DNA from: Gelatoporia subvermispora B
Taxonomy: Eukaryota > Basidiomycota > Agaricomycetes > Polyporales > Gelatoporiaceae
Direction of reading: 5' to 3'
Assembly: GCA_000320605.2 (NCBI GenBank)
Contig: KB445811.1
Location: 400,168 to 464,167, forward strand
DNA: 64,000 nucleotides
A program made the position numbers and the translations under genes. Each line of letters starts with the position of its first letter. Position 1 is the first letter of the stretch. The notes beneath the pieces are model-generated. The model had not been told where the DNA came from. It ran no database searches and saw nothing but the letters and a program-made list of their open reading frames with translations. Shown here piece after piece: positions 43,052-54,277 of this stretch.

Positions 43052-44753
43052 CTATACTGACGAATTCGTCGTGCCCATTGAGCTGTACTCGTTATCTTGG
43101 GCCGTACGATTAGCATCATCTATATCAAGGTCGATACCATCGACGCGCGAGTCCACCTTGTAGCCAAGGTCAGCTCCCATACTGCCGACGAAGGATGCAA
43201 ATCTCAGAGATGATCGTGCTGGAATGGATTCAAGTGCGTTGGTGCTTGTCCCATCGCGAGGTTGATTAGACACGTGGCGGAGGTTGAGGAGAAAGCGCGT
43301 GATGATGATTGTTTGTATTCTAAGTCAGGTATGAATAGCGAGAAGAATAAAAACAATTGTTTCGTACGGTTGTTCAAAAGAACCTGCAAAGGCGAAAACC
43401 TGAACATGATCAGTCAATCCGGAAGATCAAGCTATGAAATCAGATGCGCTTACGTTGGTCGTGTTTCCTGCCAGCATAATAACGTTCAAACACAACGATG
43501 CTCTGGGCAGTAATTTAGAAAGTCTTATTGATCTCTTTGAACAACTTGGGTTCCCACATGAAGTATATGGTACCTGTGTATACCAAATTCTGTTAGATTA
43601 CACTGCTCAGTCATGTGGTATGCGAGATACCACGAACCATCACGAAGCAAAAAGGTCGTGAGCGGACTCTTCATCCCTACGGAGTCGGATGCTCGTTTGA
43701 GACTGTATGTCTTGGACCACGTCATGGCAATTACGAGTACGTCCGCCGCGATGACACATATCCGAGTAGCAATGGTAACTGAACATATTTTTCTGGTGAG
43801 GTCTAACTACCACGAAGACCAGCACCAGAACATACATCTGTGCGGGAATATGTCAAGTTTTGAATGTGCACAGGCAGACTGCCACCCACTTGATAAACGT
43901 AGACAAAGAGATATTTTTTCCAATATCGCACTCAGCTCCGAGGACTGGAAGGACCACCACTTGGAACCAGTAGGTACCGTACCAACCATACTAGCAAAAG
44001 CGTAAGATGTAGTCAGCAGATAACGAAAGAAACGCAGACCACAGCTGAAGACTCACTGCATTAGTTCCGACGGGGACAAGATTCAACATAAACACAACTA
44101 TTGTAGAGATCCAGTTGCCGTGGCTGACCGCATAAATTCGAATAGCCGAGAATACTGATCAAAAGTCAGCTCAGATGCGCGACAATATAGTTATATACGA
44201 ACCAGCCCAAATGGTATATACCACAAGCGTTACGAAATCGGCAAAGTAGTTCATGCCAATACAACTGCATAATTGTCGATCATGCATCAGTTACTCGTCA
44301 CTCACTCAAATTTTCGGCGTAGCACTACCTCTATGATACATGTCAAAGTCATTGGTCCAGAGTTTCATTGAGAAATGCATACGTACCGGAAGAGTGGCCA
44401 AGGGCAGGAACTGACCTGCAACAACTGCCACTGTCCATATAATGATTGCCCACCGGTTGAAGTGGAATAAAAATACAACGGCGTTAAACTTTTGGCTCCA
44501 GACGAGCTCAATCTCACGAGGAAGGGTGCTGAGGTGCTCGAATACAACCAAGGCTGTGGATCACGGGGTCATTGTCTGGGAAGACGTTCTGAAGATTTGA
44601 CCTACCGCATGCTGCAAGAGCACAACAATTTTCTATACGCCTGCACATCGATATGAGCAACGATTTGGAGATACGCTGACATGAGCCCTGTTCGCACTCA
44701 GTGAAAACAATACTCTCAAGTGTTCCGAGCTGAGCGTTGTATGTCTGAGACAT
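43052..44753 (-). CDS. DUF6533-type membrane protein, apparently intact copy
   Basis: Multi-exon minus-strand gene from ATG 44753-44751 (MSQTYNAQLGTLESIVF) to a TAG at 43052-43054. The DUF6533 signature follows the first exon: RRIENCCALAACALVVFEHL, STLPREIELVWSQKFNAVVF and LFHFNRWAIIIWTVAVVAG. Later exons give CIGMNYFADFVTLVVYTIWA, SAIRIYAVSHGNW, STIVVFMLNLVPVGTNA, YGWYGTYWFQVVVLPVLGAE, RICVIAADVLVIAMTWSKTY and a hydrophilic tail (FLLNLRHVSNQPRDG, RFASFVGSMGADLGYKVDS). This is the pattern of the Agaricomycete DUF6533 multi-helix membrane proteins, whose function is unknown. One junction (near 44330) keeps phase only if a 2-nt exon or another correction is assumed. A clearly dead copy lies 1.3 kb upstream. 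Confidence 0.6.
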
Positions 44754-45057
44754 CTTGCGCGCTGCTTATAGGACCAACGATTTAAGGAGAAGCGAGAGTA
44801 GAGAGCCCCAGTCGCTTGTAAGACCACTGAGGATACTCATAAAGAAAACAGATTAAATAGTAAGGTTGTATCAACAAAAGCTATAACGTGATGAATGGAC
44901 TCCCGCTGGCACCTTTGAGACGTACATCCACATCGATTTTCGGGAGCAGAGACCCGCACCTGACATGAGTCCCAAACAGATTGATTGGATCTGTACCTGA
45001 AGTGAATGTCACAAGTCTCTCACGCAGATCGCGGTCAATTAAGGGGCGCGACTGCCT

Positions 45058-45324
45058 TCAGAACCCATGCCCTGACAACCCTGCCCAAAGCAGCAGTCCC
45101 AAGTAAGACCATCTTGTATCCCATTGATAATATCTGAGATAGAGAACATATGTAATAATGGACGAGACATCCTGCAAGATGTGTTCCTCACTGTGCAGGC
45201 AGATTGATCCGCGACTCAATAACGGAAGGGCGGAGGTCCTGCTGGTTTCTGATAGTTCAGGACGTGTATCATTCTGAGATTTGCATCCTATGTGTTGAAC
45301 CGTGGTACTTTGCGTACTCGCCAT
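45058..45324 (-). CDS. Unsupported small ORF between the DUF6533 copies
   Basis: An 88-codon frame (MASTQSTTVQHIGCKSQND) with an aromatic, hydrophobic C-terminal part (IITYVLYLRYY, WSYLGLLLWAGLSGHGF) that could form one or two helices. I do not recognise it. It lies just upstream of the intact DUF6533 copy and could be an unrelated small gene, an upstream exon or chance. Confidence 0.15.
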   Translation of the reverse strand: MASTQSTTVQHIGCKSQNDTRPELSETSRTSALPLLSRGSICLHSEEHILQDVSSIITYVLYLRYYQWDTRWSYLGLLLWAGLSGHGF

Positions 45325-45643
45325 GGTATGTGGATCACTAGTGATTCAATGGAAGGTACCTGGATGGCAAATGCGGGGGGTAAGCGTCGAATCCGATCTC
45401 AATTACGTAGTACCAACACGCTCTCTCATGGAGAACAAGGCGAAGCAAGCAGGTCGTTGGTAACTTCTCGCCGCAATCTTCAAGTTCCTGCTATCCGTGT
45501 CCTGATAGCGGCTACAGAAATCCGACATCTACAGAAAGCCCGCAAGATGAGCTACGTAGTACCTGAGTAATAATGGCGGATCTGTCAATTCATCGAGCCT
45601 CCTCATCTGCTCATCATGTGATTCATCGCTGATAGAGCTAAAG

Positions 45644-45837
45644 TTAGTAGTCGGACTGTTTTCGGAAATCATAAAAAAGAATGCGCCAAGCTACCCATGC
45701 CACACCAAATGTAAGAGGTATAAGGTGATGCTCGGGAGTGACCTTACGAACATTCAGATTGACAGCCGCCTTTGAAGCTTGAAGATCGGAGCTCAGTTGA
45801 TCGACCAACGATCTTGCTGACATACTGTGGTTCATCA
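45644..45837 (-). CDS. Candidate small ORF with a C-terminal helix
   Basis: From an internal ATG this frame reads MNHSMSARSLVDQLSSDLQA, then NLNVRKVTPEHHLIPLTFGV and AWVAWRILFYDFRKQSDY before the stop at 45644. The frame stays open for a further 30 codons upstream without an ATG, so it may be the last exon of a longer gene. The even composition and a single terminal hydrophobic segment look protein-like. No family is recognised. Confidence 0.2.
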
Positions 45838-46020
45838 CGTCATCTGGATGTGCCTTTCCTGCCAAGGCGCATTTCCATATACAATCAATATTGCTCCCGA
45901 GTCCCGCAAGCTCCTCCGGCGAATGGGGAGATTCCACTATACTGTTTTCGGCATCTATAGCCGTACGATGGCATCAACCTCATTCTCATCAAGAGTGGAC
46001 GTATCGATAGTTTGGTCCAT

Positions 46021-47602
46021 TTAACAGTCAAGGTCAGCTCCCATATAACCAACGAAGGATGCGAATCTCAGAAACGACCGCGCTTTGATGGAGTCAGGTC
46101 CATCGCTGCTTGCACCATCGAGAGATTGGTTGGCCACTTGGCGAAGGTTCAGCAGGAAGTGGGTAATGATGACCGATTGTAGTAGGGTGAGTATGAGTTA
46201 CCGGCATTTTACCATACAATGTCCCATACGGTTGTTCAGAGGCACCTGCGAATGCGAAAACCAGTAGGTCAAGGGTTAGAGGGGCCGAATGCTGTGCAGG
46301 CCGGCGCACCAACATCAATGGTGTTCCCTATGGTCATAATGACGTTCAGGCACAGTGATGCTCTGAGGGGGGTTCACGAAGGAGCCGCCGATCTCTTTAG
46401 ATCACTTGGACTCCATCAGAAAGCATACAGTGCCTGTGTGTTTGCCAAGCCTCATCAGACATCGCAAGACATTTACTTCATATATAGGATATAACACACC
46501 ACCAGGGAGCAGAAAGACCGTGAGTGGGCTGTCAATTCCAGCCGAATCGGCCGCTCGTTGGAGAGAGTATATCCTGAATCAGGTCATACCGAGGACAAGT
46601 ATGTCAGCCGCAATAACGCATGTTCGGGTCGCGATCACAGATGAATATGCCTCTTCTGTGAACATCATTGCTATCAAAAGACCCGCACGTACTTCTGTCC
46701 GAGAGCATGCGATCCAGCTGAGAATTTGTACGCATAGAGCGACACGGACTTGAAAAATGCAGATATTGGAATGTTCTGTCTACTAGCGTACTGAGTTCCT
46801 AGAACTGGGATGTCCACCTGGAACCAATAGGTAGTAAACCAGTCATACTGGCGGAAAGGTATCAGAATCATCAGGATATTTTACAAAAGCGGCCAGGATC
46901 CGGACTTACTGCATTGGTCCCGACTGGGACAACATCAGGATAAACACAGCTGTTGCGGAGAGCCAGCTTCCCTGGCTGACTGCATCAATACGGATAGTAG
47001 AGAACATTGTTACCGAATGTCAGCGCATAGCTTGACTGATCGCGGTGATACAGACCAGCCCAGATTATGTACATCATGAGCGATATAGCATCGCCGAGGA
47101 TATTCACGGCAATGCGTCTGTACAATTATCGATCACATGTCAGATTTACGTTATTGCGACTGGTAGACGTCAGCGATACCTCTATGACATAATGTCAGTA
47201 CCAATAATTCAGGGCTAATTGAAGTGGATATGCGTACTGAGACATTTGCTAAGGGCAGGGATGTAGCTGCAAGATTCGTCCCCATCTATACGAGATTTCC
47301 CCATCGATTGAAAAGGAAGAGTAGTATAACGGAGCTAAAATGGTGGCTCCAGATGAGCTCGATCTCGCGAGGAAGAATGCCCTAGTCGAATGCGATCAAG
47401 GCTATGAGAAGGAAGTCATTATCTGAGAGGACGGCTTGAAAATTCGACGTACCGAGCGCGGCAACACCGCAGTAATTGTTCATCTGCCTATACATCATTG
47501 TGACCATTGGCACGGAAAAAATGCTGGTGTTGAACCAAGTTCGTACGAATCCCGAAGAAGACCTTCGATTTCCCCCAGCTAGCCATTGTACGTTATGGAC
47601 AT
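46021..47602 (-). pseudogene. DUF6533 tandem duplicate, decayed
   Basis: Collinear with the intact copy at 43.0-44.8 kb over its whole length, with the same exon order. ATG 47602 begins MSITYNG and is followed at once by a stop. The DUF6533 core is still readable (ILPREIELIWSHHFSSVILL, FLFNRWGN) but is interrupted by in-frame stops at 47382-47384 and 47286-47288. Later exons match well: RIAVNILGDAISLMMYIIWA, YDWFTTYWFQVDIPVLGTQ, THFLLNLRQVANQSLDG and LRFASFVGYMGADLDC, where a stop (46021-46023) truncates the tail relative to the other copy. The number of independent lesions indicates a non-functional gene rather than sequencing error. Confidence 0.75.
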
Positions 47603-48855
47603 CTTGCGCTTGATGTAAGACCTCGATTCACGAAGAACAAGTGTAGGAAAGGGCTCTGGTCGTTCGCAAGACTCCCGAGTCACGACTTGGGCAGGCAGAC
47701 TATATTCGCAGGAGTGTGCTAGCAGAAGCATCAGAGTGATGAATTGGCGACTTCTTACATGAGGAAGGCGAGGACAGCAATTTTTCGCGACGATAGGCTT
47801 GGACCATCAAGCTTCAAGCTCAAGGAGGTCAGTTTGATCCGCACCAGATGTCAATCACGATAGTCCCTTCTCCCGCAAGGCGTGGATACAGGAGGATTGC
47901 GACAACACCCAGACTCCGGACCTCAGCAAGCCTCCCAGAGCGGAAACGCGCAGCCGGGCCATGTAGTCTACCTCGTACCCCGTCGACTGATTAGAGTCAG
48001 ACATTATATGAGACATATTGTAGAACATATTCCTCACCATATATGCATCCAGGCAAATTGACTTGTGGGAAATTGTGGAACCGAGGATAATCTGTTTTGG
48101 CTTCTACACTGTGGCATGCGTGTTGTTCTAAAGCCCTATTTGCTACGCGTTAGACGGTAGGCTGCTGTGTGTTGCCTTGACGTGTGGAATGTACATCATC
48201 GGAAGGTACCGAATCGCAGCTGCAGAGAGCGAGTGTCGGGTCTGGTTTCGATCCTGGGGGATCAATCGATCATCTCTCGCCGAACTGTGGGGGAAACCTC
48301 CATGTCAAGGTATGCAACAGTTGACACAATTTCAACGGCTTTTCGTAACCTGCGACCAATCAGAGACACAGCAAATGAGCTGGGCGGTGCTTGGGCGACA
48401 ATAGCACATCTGTCAGTTGCGTCCGCCTTTCCATCTGCTCATCATGCGATCTGCCCGCGACCAGTCGAGCGACAATGAGCGATCGATCTGTCATTCCTGG
48501 AGACCCTAGATAGAAGACTTAAGTCGGTCAAAGCATGGGTGATATGCTCCACTCAGGAGATGTGATGATATTGGAGCAAGAAGCCTCACAACGTCGAGTC
48601 CATACTCGAAAGAGGGTCCTGACGCACTGCTGCGCAGATGAATTGAGTATTGTCTACCAAGAGACGCAGGGCGTCTCTAGGCATAAGTGATAGAGAACCG
48701 TGAATTACTGTACCATCCATGAAGGTTCTCACGACGGTTTCCCGATCTAGTTTTGAACGGCTGGTGGATTATGCCATGTATGATGTAAGTAGCGATGTAC
48801 CCTCCTGCAGCCACTACTTGGCCGATGAACGATCAGCCCGCACCAACACCACCGT
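47603..48855. other. Intergenic region without a supported gene
   Basis: About 1.25 kb. Frames at 47855-48040 (minus) and 48167-48478 (plus) show nothing recognisable. Confidence 0.45.
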
Positions 48856-50056
48856 CTACTGCCTGTTCTCAGGCATCCTTGCAAGCTGTCTCTTGCTACG
48901 GATTCTTGGCCTCCTCCGGGAGTACCACTCCCACGCCAGACGCACAATGGATCCATCGGCATCGAACGGCGTCGGGATCTCGGAGTAGCCCGGGCGCGCG
49001 GTCGGGTGACGGAGGTACACGACGGAGCATGTCGCGAACGAGGGTTCAAGATACGGCGGCACAAAGATAAAAGGCGACGCATATGATGGGAGGTGGAAAG
49101 GCGTAAGCCCTGTCATGCCCTGCAGGCGCGAGCGATAGCGCGAGGGGCGTAGGGGCTCCGATGCCTCGGGCGAGGTCATTTCTTCGGGGACATCGGTCTG
49201 GGAGGGGAGGGTGGTCTCGGAGGCCTCAGCGTCGGCAGCGGCGCCGGTCTCGGATGTAGCATCTTCCGCAGTTGCTTCAGATGTAGCGGCAGCATCTGTG
49301 GAAGAGGCCTCTTCCTCTGGGGCTTCTTCGGGCTCCTCCTTGGGCGCAGCGCTCTTTTGCAAGAAACGGATGGCCTTGGGATCCACGGTCACCATGTCAC
49401 CCGGGGCAAGACGAGTGTTGGGATTTTGGTGCTGTGAGTCGTTTGCAAGGTCGAAAAGTGTTTTGTATGTGTAGATGCACTGCGTACCTTCTTCCCGTTC
49501 AGTAAGACATCGCCGTGAATGACCAACCGCCGTGCCTCATACACGCTGTGTGCGAGGCACGCCCGGAACATAATCACGTCTATCCTCCTCTCCACCTCAG
49601 TGAACATCAAACTTCCGACGGGGGCGAGACCCTTCGCATCCTCGTCCTTCTTCCGCCGTGCCTCCGCCTCCGCTGCATCGCGCTTCAGAGCCCACTTCAG
49701 CAGGCTACTCCCACCTCCGTTTGCTCCACCTTGGTCCTGATGCGAGCGTACATCTGGAAGCGTCGAGGGGAGGTACCACCGCTTGAAGATCTTTTCGTTG
49801 ATGAAGTCGCCGTGGTACGCTCGTACCAGTTGCTTCGCCGCCCAACGCTGCTGGAAGAGTGTGCCCTTCGCGGTTAAGCTTTCACGCTCGCGCAGCTCTC
49901 GTCCGAAGCATCGTCTCCATAAGTTGTAGAGATTCTTTGGGTTCCAGCTCTATAGTGACAGACGGTTGAATTCAGCAGAAGTTGACGAGAAGAGAGGTAC
50001 GGGCATACCATGCGCGGCAGCGCCCTTTTCGCGTTGTAAAGGTTTGCATCTCTCAT
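48856..50056 (-). CDS. NAM9: Mitochondrial small-subunit ribosomal protein uS4m
   Basis: Binds 16S-like rRNA early in mitoribosome small-subunit assembly. Three exons: MRDANLYNAKRALPRM, then SWNPKNLYNLWRRCFGREL through the S4 RNA-binding domain, then the C-terminal part. The S4 domain is clear (EVERRIDVIMFRACLAHSVY, EARRLVIHGDVLLNGKK, NPNTRLAPGDMVTVDPKAI). ATG 50056-50054 is chosen because NLYN and WNPKNLYNLW are the conserved fungal start. A long Ala/Glu/Thr/Ser-rich acidic insertion follows the S4 domain. The fungal C-terminal extension (IVRLAWEWYSRRRPRIRS) ends at the stop 48856-48858. Divergently transcribed from the GCP2 gene with a 261-bp gap. Confidence 0.9.
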
Positions 50057-50317
50057 ACTGAAAGACTGCGGTAGCCTCAAGCCTTCCCAGAGTGAGTGAG
50101 TGAGGAGGATTTGCGAGCCTGGTAGCAGGCCCAGCGCAAGCGTCTCCGCCACCAGCGAATTCAGTCTCGAGCGCAGGCTGCAGCGAACGCGAATTTCGGT
50201 TGCCTCATTTGGAACTGTGACGGTGACCTTACCACGTGGACTGTTACGGGTCGGTAGTCACGCGTAGCTGCACGCGTCGCGATCGCCGCGTTCAGTCTCG
50301 TTTCCAGACCCGCGAGC
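50057..50317. promoter_or_regulatory. Short divergent promoter between uS4m and GCP2
   Basis: 261 bp separate the two proposed start codons, so both core promoters and leaders must fit here. No TATA box was found, as expected for constitutive genes. Co-regulation is possible but not shown. Confidence 0.45.
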
Positions 50318-53300
50318 ATGGACTCATATACCCCTTCAACTCGCGTTGGTTCGCGAAAGAAAGCCTCGGTTACATCTACAAGAGACTATGCATCAAGTAG
50401 AAGAAGCCACCAATATCTTGAGGACAACAACGGGCGCGATGACGCCACGAATTCACGCGTGCCTCGTAGCAGTCTAGGGCGCAGTACGTTCACGAGTCAA
50501 TGTGAAATCGTAATGAAGCTTGATACTGTGATAAAGGACGAGAAGAGCCATCTTTTATTGCCGAGACGTCCTTCGTTCGCGCACCTCTGAACTCGCGCGT
50601 TCCATCTAGCTCTGGAGTTGCCAAGGACAAGGGAAAGGGAAAGGGAAAGGCAAGGGATGACAGTCTTCACGGCGTTCCTGTTGAGATACAAGAGGCTTTA
50701 GTGCTGGAAGATCTACTGTTCGTTCTGATGGTGAGTGGCACGCTGGTGGCGTTCACAGTCCAAATCCCACTCCCGTCGTGAGCTATGGCATCGGGCAGGT
50801 CAAGCTGCGGCTCGGCACGCTGTGTATCCCGTCTATCTTCGACCTCAAGTTTCACGTGCTCACACTGCGCTGTATTGCAGGGCATCGAGGGTACATATGT
50901 GACCTATCACCCGGACTATTCACCCGAGGGAAGTGACCCATTGCAAGGAATCCGATTTGCCGTATCACCCACATTAGGTCTGTTTCTCATTGAGATACTG
51001 TAATACGCCATCTGATCCACCACGGATGCCACGCGCAGACTCATCGTTAAGAGACCTTGTGGAAAGAATCTTGCCATTGGGCACATATTATACCGCAATT
51101 ACTTCCTTCATCGAGTTACGAAGCCATCTAGATTTCGGACTGGTCAACCATGCCTTTTGCGCAGCCATTCGTGACATGCTCAAGGTTCGTTACCGAGGCT
51201 TCCATCGATAACCTTGATGTAACAATACTACAGGATTATCAAACACTCCTATCCCAACTAGAGCATGCCTACAGCACTGCGCCCCAATTCAGTCTGCAGA
51301 AGCTCTGGTTCTACGTTCACCCTACGCTTCACACACTATCCCTCTTATACCTTCTCACCACCGAGCTTGCAACAGCCGAAGGCGCTGACCCACAGTCCTC
51401 ATCATCCGAGTCTGAGTCTGATGAAGACGAGGCGCGCAACGAGGCACTCGGGCTCGGAGGCGCGAAGCTCAAAGCTGTCCTCTCGGAGATCGGCAAGTCT
51501 GGACTGAACGGCGACGCGAGCAGTATACCGGTCAAGGGCGGTGAAGTGCTCGCGATCATGTACGAGAAGATGCAGAATATGTCGGGAGACCCGGCTGCAC
51601 GGAAATTATACGGGACGCTGTGGCGCGCTGCCGGACGGCCATACGTCGAGATGGTACAGGCGTGGATTCGGACAGGCCGACTGATTGATCCGTACGAAGA
51701 GTTGTGTGTGAAGGAGAGCAAGTTCATTGATCGAGGGACTTTGGAGGTGGACTACACTGATGAGTACTGGGAGCGGCGATACACAGTAGGTTTCCCTGTC
51801 ACGTCTTGTCAAGGGAGCAAAGATCTAACGTGCCCAAGTTGCGCGATGGTTCGACCCTCGGTGCATCCTCGAAGCGACAACAAGCTGGGGTGCCACCACC
51901 TCGGACGGTCGGTGGGCGGTTACCTGGAGGTGCATGCGTCCCACCAATACTCGAGCGGTGGAAGCATAAAATTCTACTCGCCGGTAAGTATCTCAATGTC
52001 ATACGCGAGTGTGGTATCGAGATCAGTCGTGATCCGAGCCAAACGGATGAGGATGTGTCTATGGATGATGAACGGTGAGCACATTAATCAGCTGCAACCT
52101 GACACCTTCTTATCAATCACGCAGGTTCTTTAAGTCTATAGAGGACGCCTATACCCATGCCAACCGCACTCTTCTTTCCTTGTTACTGCGAGATCAGCAG
52201 CTCATCCCACGCCTACGCTCTCTGAAGCGTTACTTTTTCCTTTCTCAGTCGTCTTTCCTGACACATCTGCTGGACCTATCTCACGCGGAGCTACGAAAGC
52301 CCGCACGCTCAGCGTCCCTCGTCAAACTCCAGAGCTTGCTCGATCTTGCACTGAACACAGACGCTCAGGGCGAAGATGCGATGTTCCGCGAAGATGTCCG
52401 CGTCACGATGGCCAGCAGTGGCTTGTACGACTGGCTACTTAAGGTCGTCAACGTCAGTGGCACAATTGGGAGCGAGCATGACGGCGCGGGAGGGCACGGC
52501 CAAGCACAGGAAGAGAAGAAGGAACGGGAGAAGGAGAAGGACGACAAGAAGTCGTTGCTCGCGATGGACGCGCTGACACTTGACTACGGCGTTAAATTTC
52601 CACTCTCGCTCGTCATCTCGCGCAAGACGATCCTGCGCTACCAGCTCATCTTCCGCTTCCTCCTGCACCTCAAGCACGTCGAGCAGGCGCTCGCGACGAC
52701 ATGGGTCGAGCACAAGACGCCAACGTGGCGCCAGCTGACGCGCCCGCCCGTCGCGTCCTCCCGTGCTGGCTCCCCCGCGATCCCGGAACACACGCCAAAC
52801 GACTGGCATGTGGACTTCGAGAACTGGCGCCGGCGCGTGTTCTTGCTCCGCGCGCGTATGCTTGCGTTTGTGCAGCAGATTCTGGCGTTCGCGACATTCG
52901 AGGTCCTCGAACCGAACTGGCGCAAGCTCGAGGAGCGCCTCGAGGGTGGGAAGGTTGAGACTGTCGACCAACTACTACGCGACCATGTCGACTTCCTGGA
53001 CACATGCTTGAAGGAGTGCATGCTGACGAGCTCGAAATTACTTAAGGTCAGTAAGCTGTCGTGAAAATGCACGTAGTTTTGGGTACTGAGGTGTGCATGT
53101 GTGACAGGCGTACAATAAGCTGATCGTGACGTGCTCGACGTTCGCGCTGTACACGAGTGCGTTCACGAAGTCGGCGAACCAGGCACTTGCAGCGGGCGAT
53201 TCCCCCGAAGGCATGCAGGGCTCGGCGAAGCGGTGGGAGACGCTCGGGAAGTTTGAGACGAACTTCAACCATTGGTGAGTCGCTCGCTACCTCTGTGTTC

Positions 53301-53489
53301 TGCTCGAGACTCATCATCTTATCACAGGTTCAGAGTGAGTACCATAGGCTTACAATGCTGGTGGCTGAATGAGACTAATGGTTTCTGCTTTCATAGGTGC
53401 ACCTCGATTGCGTGCAATTCTACGCATCCAGCGAGAATGTCTCCCTGTTGCCTCTAGTTGTTCGTCTCAATAGTATCAAATCGGCGTGA
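50318..53489 (+). CDS. SPC97: Gamma-tubulin complex component 2 (GCP2/Spc97)
   Basis: A core subunit of the gamma-tubulin small complex that nucleates microtubules at the spindle pole body. From ATG 50318 (MDSYTPSTRVGSRKKASVTS) to TGA 53487-53489 in about ten exons. The GRIP1 region shows VERILPLGTYYTAITSFIEL, FGLVNHAFCAAIRDMLK, RPYVEMVQAWIRTGRLIDPY and KILLAGKYLNVIRECGIEI. The GRIP2 region shows LKRYFFLSQSSFLTHLLDLS, YGVKFPLSLVISRKTILRYQ, FRFLLHLKHVEQAL, WRRRVFLLRARMLAFVQQIL and DTCLKECMLTSSKLLK. These correspond block by block to metazoan GCP2 rather than GCP3. Acidic linkers (SSSSESESDEDE) and a Lys/Glu-rich insert (EEKKEREKEKDDKK) are present. A 7-nt exon lies near the 3' end (53328-53334). 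Length about 880-900 aa. The junction around 50480-50610 is the least certain. Confidence 0.88.
53328..53334 (+). other. 7-nt microexon of the GCP2 gene
   Basis: GTTCAGA lies between a CACAG acceptor and a GTGAGT donor. Joining ...AACCATTG + GTTCAGA + GTGCACCTC gives NHWFRVHLD, which keeps the frame to the end of the protein. Skipping it would shift the frame. Confidence 0.6.
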
Positions 53490-54277
53490 CGTGTGTAGTG
53501 GAGAATGTGCCCATACGTGCCCGCACCATTTTGCACACAGCATTCGGATGCCACGATCTCTACATTGCTCAAATCTTTCACCGTGGCGCATTGCTGAGAA
53601 TTAGGAGGCAATACAGACGGCCGGGTAGGCTGGCGGAGCACGAGTCGAACCCGTCAATCCGAATGGCAGATCCTGCTGGCTTTGTATGCTTGCTGTATCA
53701 CACAGGATAAGGCCATGCTGTACGGCCCTCATGCGATATCTACAATCTTGTGTTCTTGCGTAAGCGTACCGTATTTGACCCCATTATTGACAGTGGTCCT
53801 TTCAGAATACTTCATGCACTCTGGGGGAGGATGTTATTCGCGCTATGGAGTGAAGTCTGTCGCTGTCGCCTCTGGACGAATATCATCACATGGCATGGAG
53901 GTATCTGAGATCACTTCTTCAATGTTCGCAAAATGCGAGAAGCTTATCCTGGTCACTGGTTACATGGTTGCTACATGGATAACAAAGCCACCTTTCTGAT
54001 ACTGACAAAATCTGCCCACAATTGACCGACATCCGCGGTAAGTAGTCGTACAGTTTTTGGAGTTTACAGACAGAATTGGTAGCCACCGTGTCATGAATCT
54101 CTCCGAAGCTAGGATATCGATTGATGGTGGGGGACTGCGATACTGAGTGATGGAGCTACGATACACGGATTAGCATGCACATAGGTTAGATTCACGTCCG
54201 TAGTGTCCAATGGAAATACTCACATTCACGGATATCGATACAACTCGTGAGACACCTCAGATATCCTGAACTGGAGC
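53490..54277. other. Convergent intergenic region
   Basis: About 790 bp between the GCP2 stop and the first MYND gene's stop. A tRNA-like string near 53620-53660 was examined and rejected. No supported gene. Confidence 0.45.

Noticed and set aside
46085..46494. Plus-strand ORFs within the DUF6533 pseudogene
   Set aside because: The minus strand aligns exon by exon with the intact copy, which explains the region.
50634..50660. GGGAAA triplet microsatellite as a possible regulatory repeat
   Set aside because: It is explained as coding sequence for a Lys/Gly run (KDKGKGKGKA) in the GCP2 N-terminal linker.
53600..53670. tRNA-like string on the minus strand with a GGGTTCGACTC T-arm motif
   Set aside because: The T-stem does not pair, and no acceptor, D or anticodon arms of correct spacing were found.
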